A DNA stretch of 8,095 nt from JBAUHN01 sp049680295 (lineage in GTDB: Bacteria > Pseudomonadota > Alphaproteobacteria > Rhodobacterales > Rhodobacteraceae): positions 1-8,095 of the forward strand of contig JBAUHN010000351.1 of NCBI GenBank assembly GCA_049680295.1, given 5' to 3'. Each line of letters starts with the position of its first letter. The first letter of the stretch is position 1. The position numbers and the translations under genes were made by a program. The notes under the pieces are model-generated. The model worked only from the letters and a program-made list of their open reading frames with translations. It had not been told where the DNA came from and ran no database searches. Positions 1 through 5,849 of this stretch are shown piece by piece.

Positions 1-260
1 TCGATCACCATTGGGGCGGTGTATTGAGGGCGGCGGTTCTTTCTACGTTGCTCAACATCGGTGCCGAACTGGGAACTGATGATGATGACCCCATTGCCAG
101 TGCCATCCGCGACGGCGCGCAAGACACGATCGGCGACGCGGGCCGCGAGATCGTGCGCCGTCAGATCGATATTCCGCCAACCCTGACAATCCGGCCGGGG
201 TTTCCGGTGCGCGTGATCGTGACCCGCGATCTGATCCTCGAACCGCAAGGAGGTCACTGA
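1..260 (+). CDS. trbI: TrbI, conjugal transfer protein (VirB10-like), C-terminal part
   Basis: This is the 3' end of a gene cut off by the left edge; the reading frame starts at base 3 and gives 85 residues before the TGA at 258-260. The fragment begins DHHWG, continues with an ALSTLL-like segment (VLSTLLNIG) and ends with PTLTIRPGFPVRVIVTRDL. These are hallmarks of the C-terminal domain of TrbI/VirB10, the inner-to-outer-membrane scaffold of the type IV secretion channel used in mating. The N-terminal membrane anchor and proline-rich linker lie outside the window. The stop overlaps the start of the DUF2274 gene as ATGA, so the two are translationally coupled. Earlier trb genes should lie immediately to the left. 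The identification rests on recognised motifs; the family call is firm, the exact transfer system is not known. Confidence 0.9.
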   Translation, partial: DHHWGGVLRAAVLSTLLNIGAELGTDDDDPIASAIRDGAQDTIGDAGREIVRRQIDIPPTLTIRPGFPVRVIVTRDLILEPQGGH

Positions 261-502
261 TGACCAAATTGAAACTGGGCGCTTTGTCGGACGACAAACC
301 GGTCAAACTGACCGTGGAACTGCCAGCGTCTGTCCATCGCGATCTCGTCGCCTATGCAAAGGTACTGGAACGACAAACCAGCCAAACCGTCAAGGATCCG
401 GCGAAGCTGATTGCTCCGATGGTTGAACGCTTTATGGCTACGGATCGCGGCTTTGCAAAGTTGCGACGCTCACAAGCAAGTGCGAACTCGCCGCTAAGAT
501 AG
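260..502 (+). CDS. DUF2274 family protein, last gene of the trb conjugation cluster
   Basis: This encodes a small, charged, soluble protein of 80 residues with no signal peptide or membrane segment. The start MTKLKLGAL, the segment KPVKLTVELPASVHRDL at about residues 14-30 and the tail with a phenylalanine-arginine rich helix (VERFMATDRGF, about 56-66) match DUF2274. In proteobacterial trb-type transfer regions this family usually follows trbI. The motif 'VELPASVHRDLVAYAKVL' resembles the ribbon-helix-helix style of small DNA-binding proteins, so a regulatory or relaxosome role is possible, but that is inference. The start is fixed by the ATGA overlap with trbI and by an AGGAGG-like stretch (AAGGAGG, 247-253) inside the trbI end. 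No transfer gene follows it, so it probably marks the end of the operon. The molecular function is unknown. Confidence 0.85.
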   Translation: MTKLKLGALSDDKPVKLTVELPASVHRDLVAYAKVLERQTSQTVKDPAKLIAPMVERFMATDRGFAKLRRSQASANSPLR

Positions 503-943
503 GGCGATTAACGCAAACAAACCTTGCTGAATCGCATCTTCGACAAGTCAAACGCATTCTGAAAATCCAGCAGCTTTGCATCTCAAATCGTGACCTCGGC
601 TCCTGAAGGAGACGATTAATCTAGCTTAATAACAGTCGAATTGTAGTTCACGTATTGATTTCCAATGCCTAACTTATCATTTGGCCGATTGGAAACTTGG
701 CAGCTGCAGATCAAAATGTAGTCCAGCGTTGCGTCCGGATGAATCGTGTTGCTTACCGATAGTTCCCGAACGTAGGGTACACAAGAAATCGACGAAAAAC
801 CCAATGATTTCAAAAGCTGCACCGTTTGACGGGCTCTTTGACGGTAAATGCGAATGGAAAAAAATATTTGTCTATTAATATCAAATTCTTAGAAGATCAG
901 TTGATAATCGAATGGGAATGACCCACAACGCAACGGCAGTGGC
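503..943. other. Gene-poor AT-rich stretch, probable edge of the conjugative element
   Basis: These 441 bases separate the conjugation genes from the chromosomal-type transporter genes. The right part is clearly AT-rich: 841-900 has 16 G/C of 60, against 44 of 60 at 1261-1320 in the neighbouring gene. I see no tRNA, integrase, transposase or long reading frame. Small structures are present: CTCCT-GA-AGGAG (600-611), ATTAA-N6-TTAAT (615-630) and a direct repeat TTTGACGG at 825-832 and 837-844. The only candidate gene is a short minus-strand frame, listed separately. The promoter of the transporter gene at 944 should lie in the right part, but no convincing -35/-10 pair stands out. Confidence 0.6.
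616..822 (-). CDS. Possible small hypothetical protein or C-terminal gene remnant
   Basis: This minus-strand frame gives 68 residues from a GTG at 822 to a TAA at 616-618. The frame stays open upstream to a stop near 892, adding residues such as FFSIRIYRQRARQT with no ATG. The composition looks more protein-like than most random frames here (segments KSLGFSSISCVPYVREL and LDYILICSCQVSN), and it ends inside the ATTAA-N6-TTAAT inverted repeat. There is no clear ribosome binding site before the GTG. I do not recognise the family. It may be the decayed C-terminal end of a gene disrupted when the mobile element arrived, or a chance frame in a non-coding region; chance is a serious alternative. Confidence 0.2.
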   Translation of the reverse strand: MQLLKSLGFSSISCVPYVRELSVSNTIHPDATLDYILICSCQVSNRPNDKLGIGNQYVNYNSTVIKLD

Positions 944-1810
944 ATGAACACCACCCTGCGGGCCGCCATTTGGATGATCGGCGCGATCTCATCTTTTACT
1001 GCGATGGCCGTTTCGGGGCGTCTGCTGGGCGGGCAATTCGATACCTTTGAGATCATGATGTATCGCAGCATCTTTGGCCTGTTCATCGTGCTGATTGTGG
1101 CGCGGTGGGCAGGCACCCTTGGGCAGATCAACCGCGACGCACTTGGATTGCAGGTCATCCGAAATCTGGTGCATTTCTCCGGGCAAAATCTGTGGTTTTA
1201 CGCTCTGACCATCATCCCGCTGGCGCAATTGTTTGCCTTTGAATTTACCACTCCGCTGTGGGTGATCGTGCTGGCCCCCCTGCTGCTGGGCGAGCGGCTG
1301 ACACCCATGGGCGCGCTTGCGGCCCTGATGGGGTTTGTGGGCATTCTGATCGTGGCGCGGCCCAGCGTTGAAAGCATCAATTCCGGCATGATCGCTGCTG
1401 CGGCCTGTGCGATCTTCTTTGCCTTGACTTTCATTACGACCAAAAAGCTGACCACCCGCCAAAGCATCACCGGTATCATGTTCTATCTGACCCTGTTGCA
1501 ACTGATCTTTGGCCTGATCACCGCGGGCCATGACGGCGAAATCGCGCGGCCCACGTCGGCTGCCTTGCCGTTGCTGTTGCTGATCGGGGCCTGCGGGCTT
1601 GTGGCGCATTTTTGCATCACAAAGGCGCTGAGCCTGGCCCCCGCCACCGTGGTCAGCCCGATTGATTTTGCCCGCCTGCCGGTGATTGCCGTGATTGGCA
1701 TGTTGGCGTTTGACGAAGCGCTGGACATCTGGGTCATTGTTGGCGCAGTGATCATCTTTGCCGGGAATTATCTGAACATCTGGAATGAAACCCGTCGCAG
1801 CCGGCTTTGA
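944..1810 (+). CDS. DMT-superfamily permease (EamA domains), first of two
   Basis: This encodes a 288-residue inner-membrane transporter with about ten hydrophobic segments arranged as two EamA repeats, the usual size for the family. The first repeat ends with the typical LLLGERLTPMG motif (residues 114-123) followed by a glycine-rich helix, LMGFVGILIVARP. The second ends with FDEALDIWVIVGAVIIFAG (about 256-274). Family members export or import metabolites such as amino acids, nucleosides or S-adenosylmethionine; the substrate cannot be read from this sequence. The ATG at 944 is the first start after an in-frame stop at 905-907, though its ribosome binding site is poor. A second permease follows 61 bases later, and the two may be co-transcribed. 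Confidence 0.88.
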   Translation: MNTTLRAAIWMIGAISSFTAMAVSGRLLGGQFDTFEIMMYRSIFGLFIVLIVARWAGTLGQINRDALGLQVIRNLVHFSGQNLWFYALTIIPLAQLFAFEFTTPLWVIVLAPLLLGERLTPMGALAALMGFVGILIVARPSVESINSGMIAAAACAIFFALTFITTKKLTTRQSITGIMFYLTLLQLIFGLITAGHDGEIARPTSAALPLLLLIGACGLVAHFCITKALSLAPATVVSPIDFARLPVIAVIGMLAFDEALDIWVIVGAVIIFAGNYLNIWNETRRSRL

Positions 1811-1871
1811 TCCGGGGCAAAGCGCATCATTCGGGTCGCGCACTGCGCTGGGTCCTTGTTAGGGTTTGCAC

Positions 1872-2810
1872 ATGACATCGCAAAAAGACATATCATCGCG
1901 CGCCTGGATTGAGATGCTGTTGCTGGGGTTGATCTGGGGTGGATCATTCGTGTCCATTCGCATTGCCTTGAATGAGGTTGGCCCGCTGACATCAGTCACG
2001 CATCGCACCGGGTGGGCAATGCTGCTGCTGTGGGGCGTTGTGCTGGCCATGCGCCTGCCGATCCCGCGATCCTGGCGGATTTGGTTTGCCTTTCTTGTGA
2101 TGGGGCTGATGAACAATGCGATCCCCTTTGCGTTGATGGCCTGGGGGCAGTTGCATATTGAAAGCGGCCTGACGTCGATCCTGAATGCGTCGACGGCGAT
2201 CTTTGGTGTTCTGGCGGCTGCGATCTTTTTCAGCGACGAACGACTGACGCTACGAAAAACCATAGGGGTTGGTCTGGGATTTCTGGGCGTCGCCACGGCC
2301 ATTGGTCTTGAAAACCTGCGCGATTTCGACATCCGCAGTCTGGCACAAATGGCAGTTTTGGGCGGCACAATCTCCTATGCACTGGCTGGTGTCTGGGCGC
2401 GTAAGACGCTGGGGGCTTTGCGCCCGCAGGTCGCTGCCGCTGGCATGTTGACCGGATCGACGATTATTATTTTGCCCATCGCATGGGCGCTTGAGGGGCC
2501 CGTGACACTGGATCTGCAATGGGCCACAATTACTGCCATCGCCTATTACGCGCTGGTCGCGACCGCGGGTGCGTATCTGCTGTATTACCGGGTTTTGGCC
2601 ATGGCCGGCAGTGGCAACCTGATGCTGGTTACTTTGCTGATTGCACCAGTGGCGATCCTGCTGGGTGCGGTTTTTCTGGGCGAGACCCTGAACCCCAATG
2701 CCTATGCGGGCTTCGCGTTGCTGGCATTGGGGTTGATCGTTCTGGATGGCAGGCTGTGGACGGCCCTGCGCGGGCGCATGAAAAATCCGGCACAACAGTG
2801 TGGCGATTGA
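1872..2810 (+). CDS. DMT-superfamily permease (EamA domains), second of two
   Basis: This encodes a 312-residue polytopic membrane protein with two EamA repeats. The opening helix carries the family's LLLGLIWGGSFVSIRIAL pattern (about 16-33). The first repeat ends with FFSDERLTLRKTIGVGLGFLGVA (about 119-141; key residues D122 and E123). The second ends with FLGETLNPNAYAGFALLALG near residue 270 and beyond. I chose the ATG at 1872 because AGGG at 1861-1864 sits seven bases before it; a TTG at 1866 would add two residues. It is only loosely similar to the preceding permease by eye, so the pair need not be a recent duplication. The transported compound is unknown. The gene for the P-loop protein follows after 54 bases. 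Confidence 0.88.
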   Translation: MTSQKDISSRAWIEMLLLGLIWGGSFVSIRIALNEVGPLTSVTHRTGWAMLLLWGVVLAMRLPIPRSWRIWFAFLVMGLMNNAIPFALMAWGQLHIESGLTSILNASTAIFGVLAAAIFFSDERLTLRKTIGVGLGFLGVATAIGLENLRDFDIRSLAQMAVLGGTISYALAGVWARKTLGALRPQVAAAGMLTGSTIIILPIAWALEGPVTLDLQWATITAIAYYALVATAGAYLLYYRVLAMAGSGNLMLVTLLIAPVAILLGAVFLGETLNPNAYAGFALLALGLIVLDGRLWTALRGRMKNPAQQCGD

Positions 2811-2864
2811 CCTACCCTATGCCCCGACGTTAGGTGTGGGCAAAGGCACAGACAGGACCACATA

Positions 2865-3719
2865 ATGCTTTACAATTCAGCGCAGGAATGGCGCAGCGCA
2901 GCGCATAAAAAAGTGCTGGTCTTTGGGATGTCGGGTTTGGGCAAGACCCACGCTGCAATGCTGTTGCGCAGCTCTGGCGATTGGTTTCACTACTCAATAG
3001 ATTACCGGATCGGCACCCGCTACATGGGCGAATATATCACCGACAACGCCAAGGCCGAGGCGATGAAAGTGCCGTTCCTGCGCGATCTTTTAATGTCCGA
3101 CAGCATCTACATCGGATCAAACATCACCTTTGAAAACCTGAACCCGGTCGCCACCTATCTGGGCAAACCCGGTGACACCGCAAAAGGCGGATTGCCGATG
3201 CAGGAATACCGGGTCCGGCAAGACCAGTTTCGCACCTCCGAGGCCGCCGCCCTGCGCGACACCGGATATTTCGCCAAACGGGCGCAATCACTTTATGGCT
3301 ACCCGCATTTTATCTGCGACACCGGTGGGTCGATCTGTGACTGGGTGGATGCCAGTGATCCTGATGATCCGCTGCTCACCGCCCTGTCGCGCGAATGTCT
3401 GCTGGTCTGGATCAAAGGCGACGACGCACATACCAACGAATTGATCAGACGGTTCGACAAGGCGCCAAAGCCGATGGCCTATCAGCCTGAATTCCTGGCC
3501 GCTGTGTGGCAGGATTATTTGCGCGAACACAACTGCAGTGAGACGGATATCGATCCCGATGACTTTATTCGCTTCACCTATGCGCGTGCGCTAAAGCACC
3601 GCCAGCCCCGTTATGCCGAGATGGCAAAATGGGGTATTACCGTTACCGCCGATCAGGTCGCAGCCCTGAAATCGGCGGCTGATTTTAATGCTATGATCGA
3701 GGATTGCCTGCCAAAATAG
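2865..3719 (+). CDS. Uncharacterised P-loop protein, kinase-like ATPase
   Basis: This encodes a soluble protein of 284 residues. A beta strand, KKVLVFGMSGLGKTH, contains a clear Walker A motif, GMSGLGKT (21-28), very close to the N-terminus. A hydrophobic strand ending in aspartate, HFICDTGGSICDW (148-160), fits a Walker B-like element. Another strand, LLVWIKGDD (179-187), is followed by an arginine-rich segment (IRRFDKAPKPMAY). This order resembles P-loop kinases of the shikimate/gluconate kinase type, where an arginine lid follows such a strand; that comparison is inference. Conserved-looking polar patches, SIDYRIGTRYMGEY (44-57) and SNITFENLNPVATYLG (85-100), may form the substrate site. 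AGGA at 2854-2857, seven bases before the ATG, supports the start. The substrate is unknown. It lies between transporters and metA, separated from metA by 192 bases. Confidence 0.75.
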   Translation: MLYNSAQEWRSAAHKKVLVFGMSGLGKTHAAMLLRSSGDWFHYSIDYRIGTRYMGEYITDNAKAEAMKVPFLRDLLMSDSIYIGSNITFENLNPVATYLGKPGDTAKGGLPMQEYRVRQDQFRTSEAAALRDTGYFAKRAQSLYGYPHFICDTGGSICDWVDASDPDDPLLTALSRECLLVWIKGDDAHTNELIRRFDKAPKPMAYQPEFLAAVWQDYLREHNCSETDIDPDDFIRFTYARALKHRQPRYAEMAKWGITVTADQVAALKSAADFNAMIEDCLPK

Positions 3720-3733
3720 CCGCGATCCAGTGT

Positions 3734-3748
3734 GATTATTTCATAATC
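3734..3748. repeat. 15-bp inverted repeat GATTAT-TTC-ATAATC
   Basis: This is a perfect six-base inverted repeat with a three-base centre, 14 bases after the stop of the P-loop gene, in the AT-rich first half of the metA upstream region. A loosely T-rich stretch (CTAGTTCTAATTTTA) follows. It could be a weak terminator hairpin for the upstream gene or an operator for metA. The stem is entirely A/T except for one G-C pair, so a strong terminator is unlikely. Confidence 0.4.
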
Positions 3749-3781
3749 TAGTTCTAATTTTACGATTAAAAAACAACGGAT

Positions 3782-3820
3782 TGCGGCACATATCGCACAC
3801 AACCACGCCTATGCGGCACA
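3782..3820. repeat. Direct repeat TGCGGCACA, two copies 30 bases apart
   Basis: TGCGGCACA occurs at 3782-3790 and at 3812-3820, with a related CGCACAC at 3794-3800 between them. The 30-base period is close to three helical turns, which suits a protein binding two sites on the same face of DNA upstream of metA. The second copy also forms the small stem GCGG-CACA-CCGC (3813-3824). A role in metA regulation is inference only. Confidence 0.35.
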
Positions 3821-3852
3821 CCGCTTATAGCAATCAGTTGATCGCCACACCC

Positions 3853-3881
3853 TTGGCAGCATCGCACCTTGGGTCTATCTA
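3853..3881 (+). promoter_or_regulatory. Candidate metA promoter
   Basis: TTGGCA (3853-3858) matches the -35 consensus at five of six positions. It is followed after exactly 17 bases by TATCTA (3876-3881), which shares only the TAT of the -10 consensus. If used, transcription would begin near 3888 and leave a leader of about 24 bases before the metA ATG, too short for a riboswitch. The same bases can also be folded as ACCC/GGGT stems (see findings), so the two readings compete. Confidence 0.3.
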
Positions 3882-3911
3882 ACCCGCCTAACCTATTGGA
3901 AACCCGACCAG

Positions 3912-4829
3912 ATGCCGATCAAAATCCCATCCGACCTGCCTGCCTTTGACGTGCTCAAGCACGAAGGCGTCATGGTTGTCGATCAGGACCTGGCCACACG
4001 TCAGGACATCCGGCCGCTCAGGATCGGGTTGCTGAACCTGATGCCGATGAAAATCCGGACCGAGAACCAATTTGCCCGGCTGATCGGTGCGACGCCGCTG
4101 CAAATTGAACTGACCCTGATCCGGATGTCCGAACATCAAACCCGCAACACTGCCGCCGAACATATGCAAAGCTTTTATCGCACCTTTGACGAGGTCCGGG
4201 CTGAAAAATTCGACGGGTTGATCATCACCGGTGCACCAATTGAACATCTGGAGTTTGATCAGGTGACCTATTGGGATGAATTGCGCGCGCTGATGGACTG
4301 GACCCAAACCAATGTGCATTCGACCTTTGGCGTGTGCTGGGGCGGCATGGCGATGATCAATCATTTCCACGGCGTCAAAAAACATGTGCTTTCGGCCAAG
4401 GCCTTTGGCTGCTTCAGGCATCTCAACCTGGATGCGTCATCCCCCTATTTGCGTGGTTTTTCAGACGATTGCGTGATCCCTGTGTCACGCTGGACAGAAA
4501 TGCGCGAAGAAGAAATTGCGCGCGGCGACGGCTTGCGCACATTGCTCAGCAGCGCGGATGTCGGCCCCGGACTGGTCGAAGACCCCAAACATCGCGCGCT
4601 TTATATTTTCAACCATTTTGAGTATGACAGCGAAACCCTAAAGCTCGAATATGACCGCGATGTCAGCGAGGGCACGCCGATCAACGTGCCTGCCAATTAC
4701 TATCCCGATGATGATCCAAGCCAGCCTCCGATGAACCGGTGGCGCAGCCATGGGCATTTGCTTTATGGCAACTGGATCAATGAGATTTATCAATCCACAC
4801 CATTTGATATGTCAAAAATTGGGACTTAA
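3912..4829 (+). CDS. metA: Homoserine O-acyltransferase MetA, predicted acetyl-CoA type
   Basis: This enzyme acylates the hydroxyl of L-homoserine in the first committed step of methionine synthesis in the cytoplasm. The 305-residue length and end-to-end similarity fit the MetA family. Key motifs are LNLMPMKIRTENQFARL (41-57), the nucleophile Cys142 in GVCWGG, His235 and Glu237 in NHFEYD, and the C-terminal WRSHGHLLYGNW. Position 111 is glutamate (GAPIEHLEF). In this family glutamate at 111 goes with acetyl-CoA and glycine, as in E. coli, with succinyl-CoA, so O-acetylhomoserine is the predicted product even though such genes are often labelled succinyltransferase. The start is supported by the conserved MPIKIP beginning; the ribosome binding site (TTGGA, 3896-3900) is weak and distant. 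The upstream 192 bases carry repeats and a candidate promoter. The hydrolase gene overlaps the 3' end. Confidence 0.95.
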   Translation: MPIKIPSDLPAFDVLKHEGVMVVDQDLATRQDIRPLRIGLLNLMPMKIRTENQFARLIGATPLQIELTLIRMSEHQTRNTAAEHMQSFYRTFDEVRAEKFDGLIITGAPIEHLEFDQVTYWDELRALMDWTQTNVHSTFGVCWGGMAMINHFHGVKKHVLSAKAFGCFRHLNLDASSPYLRGFSDDCVIPVSRWTEMREEEIARGDGLRTLLSSADVGPGLVEDPKHRALYIFNHFEYDSETLKLEYDRDVSEGTPINVPANYYPDDDPSQPPMNRWRSHGHLLYGNWINEIYQSTPFDMSKIGT

Positions 4830-5796
4830 GGCCGTTATTATTTTCGCCCTTGTCCTCGTCGGGTTGGTTGGCGTCGTACAATGGCGCGCCCTGAGCCGAG
4901 AGGCCCGCGCGCAGGCCCAATTTCCACCAGAAGGCCAGTTAATCGACGTAGATGGCACGCTGGTGCATGCGGTTGTGCGCGGCTCCGGCCCGGATTTGGT
5001 ATTGATCCATGGTGCCAGCGGCAGCACGCGCGACTATACTTTCGCCTTCGCCGACCAACTGACGGGCAGCTACCGGGTGATCATATTTGATCGTCCCGGC
5101 CTTGGCTGGACCGACCGCCCTGGGGATACCTATTCAGGCGCATGGAACAGCCGCGCCGAGCCGCCGATGGTGCAGGCGCAATTGCTGCAAAAAGCTGCCC
5201 AAAAGATTGGCGTGCACACGCCATTGGTGATGGGCCATTCCTTTGGTGGGGCCGTCGCATTGGCATGGGGGCTGTCACAGCCGGAAGAAACAGCCGGTCT
5301 GGTGCTGGTCGCGTCGGTTTCAAACCCGTGGCCCGGATCGCTGGGCGCGCTTTACCGGATAAATGCCACCGCGCCGGGCAGCGCCTTGGTTGTGCCTCTG
5401 ATCACTGCGTTTACGCCCGAAAAAATGGTGCGCGACACTGTGGCATCCATATTTGAACCGCAATCCGCGCCGGATGGGTATCTTGATTACATCGGGTCCG
5501 ACATGACGCTGCGCCGAAAGGCATTTCGCGCCAATGCCCAGCAGGTGAATTCCCTGCGGCCCCATATTGTTGAAATGTCACAGCGGTATCACGAGCTGCA
5601 GATGCCGGTTGAGATTGTGCATGGCACCGCCGACACGATTGTGCCGCTCCACATCCACTCAGATCCGCTGTCGCGACAAATACCCGGCGCTGTTTTGACC
5701 CGATTGGATGGCATCGGCCATATGCCCCACCATGTGGCGCCTTTGGACGTTTTGGCCGCAATTGACCGCGCCGCAACACGTGCCGGTTTGCGTTAA
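4780..5796 (+). CDS. Membrane-anchored alpha/beta hydrolase
   Basis: This encodes a serine hydrolase of 338 residues with all expected landmarks (numbering from the ATG at 4780). The oxyanion-hole HG is at 77-78 in LVLIHGASG. FDRPGLGWTDRPG is the usual strand-turn. The nucleophile is Ser154 in MGHSFGG, the acid is Asp285 in HGTADTIVP, and the catalytic His is at 314 in DGIGHMPHH. Near the N-terminus a hydrophobic helix (LKAVIIFALVLVGLVGVV, about 16-33) precedes a basic WRALSREAR stretch, so it is probably an N-terminally anchored envelope protein. The start is uncertain: ATG 4780 overlaps metA by 50 bases, ATG 4765 and 4750 are longer, and TTG 4819 would begin directly at the membrane helix; none has a good ribosome binding site. 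The substrate is unknown. It is not MetX: the nucleophile elbow and the size differ. Confidence 0.85.
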   Translation: MRFINPHHLICQKLGLKAVIIFALVLVGLVGVVQWRALSREARAQAQFPPEGQLIDVDGTLVHAVVRGSGPDLVLIHGASGSTRDYTFAFADQLTGSYRVIIFDRPGLGWTDRPGDTYSGAWNSRAEPPMVQAQLLQKAAQKIGVHTPLVMGHSFGGAVALAWGLSQPEETAGLVLVASVSNPWPGSLGALYRINATAPGSALVVPLITAFTPEKMVRDTVASIFEPQSAPDGYLDYIGSDMTLRRKAFRANAQQVNSLRPHIVEMSQRYHELQMPVEIVHGTADTIVPLHIHSDPLSRQIPGAVLTRLDGIGHMPHHVAPLDVLAAIDRAATRAGLR

Positions 5797-5806
5797 TCGG
5801 ATTAAC
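5792..5806. promoter_or_regulatory. Perfect 15-bp palindrome, candidate TetR operator
   Basis: GTTAATC-G-GATTAAC has two perfect seven-base arms around a single central base. It covers the TAA stop of the hydrolase (5794-5796) and ends 43 bases before the ppk2 start. An AT-rich TATATACA follows at 5813-5820 and could be a -10 element; TTGCGT at 5788-5793 is a weak -35 candidate, so the palindrome would lie between them. The length and symmetry suit a dimeric regulator such as the TetR protein encoded directly after ppk2. No T-run follows, which argues against a terminator. The regulatory role is inference. Confidence 0.5.
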
Positions 5807-5849
5807 ATCCCATATATACAATGAACGACCACAAAACCGGAGGCGTCAT

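Noticed and set aside
681..878. Plus-strand frame of 65 codons in the junction region
   Set aside because: It has no ribosome binding site, an unlikely composition rich in C, K and S, and it overlaps the slightly better minus-strand candidate.
918..947. Tiny frame MTHNATAVA ending as ATGA over the first permease start, suggestive of a coupled leader peptide
   Set aside because: It has no ribosome binding site of its own. A similar 13-codon frame (7897-7938) overlaps the GTG of the RidA-family gene, so such overlaps appear by chance in this sequence.
989..1843. Long minus-strand open frame of about 284 codons opposite the first permease
   Set aside because: It is antisense to a clear membrane transporter; its composition (many Q, H, G, R, D) is what the complement of a hydrophobic GC-rich gene gives, and it has no recognisable motif.
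3854..3866. Sigma-54 promoter (TGGC...GC) before metA
   Set aside because: Only eight bases separate GG from GC; sigma-54 sites need ten.
3720..3911. SAM-II or SAM/SAH riboswitch upstream of metA
   Set aside because: Methionine genes in alphaproteobacteria can carry these, but I could not find the conserved SAM-II core (such as the GCTAAAAAGG-like 3' end) or the SAM/SAH pseudoknot pattern.
4780..5796. MetX-type homoserine acetyltransferase, because the gene is an alpha/beta hydrolase next to metA
   Set aside because: The nucleophile elbow is GHSFGG rather than the GGSMGG type, the protein has an N-terminal membrane anchor, and the MetX insertions are missing.
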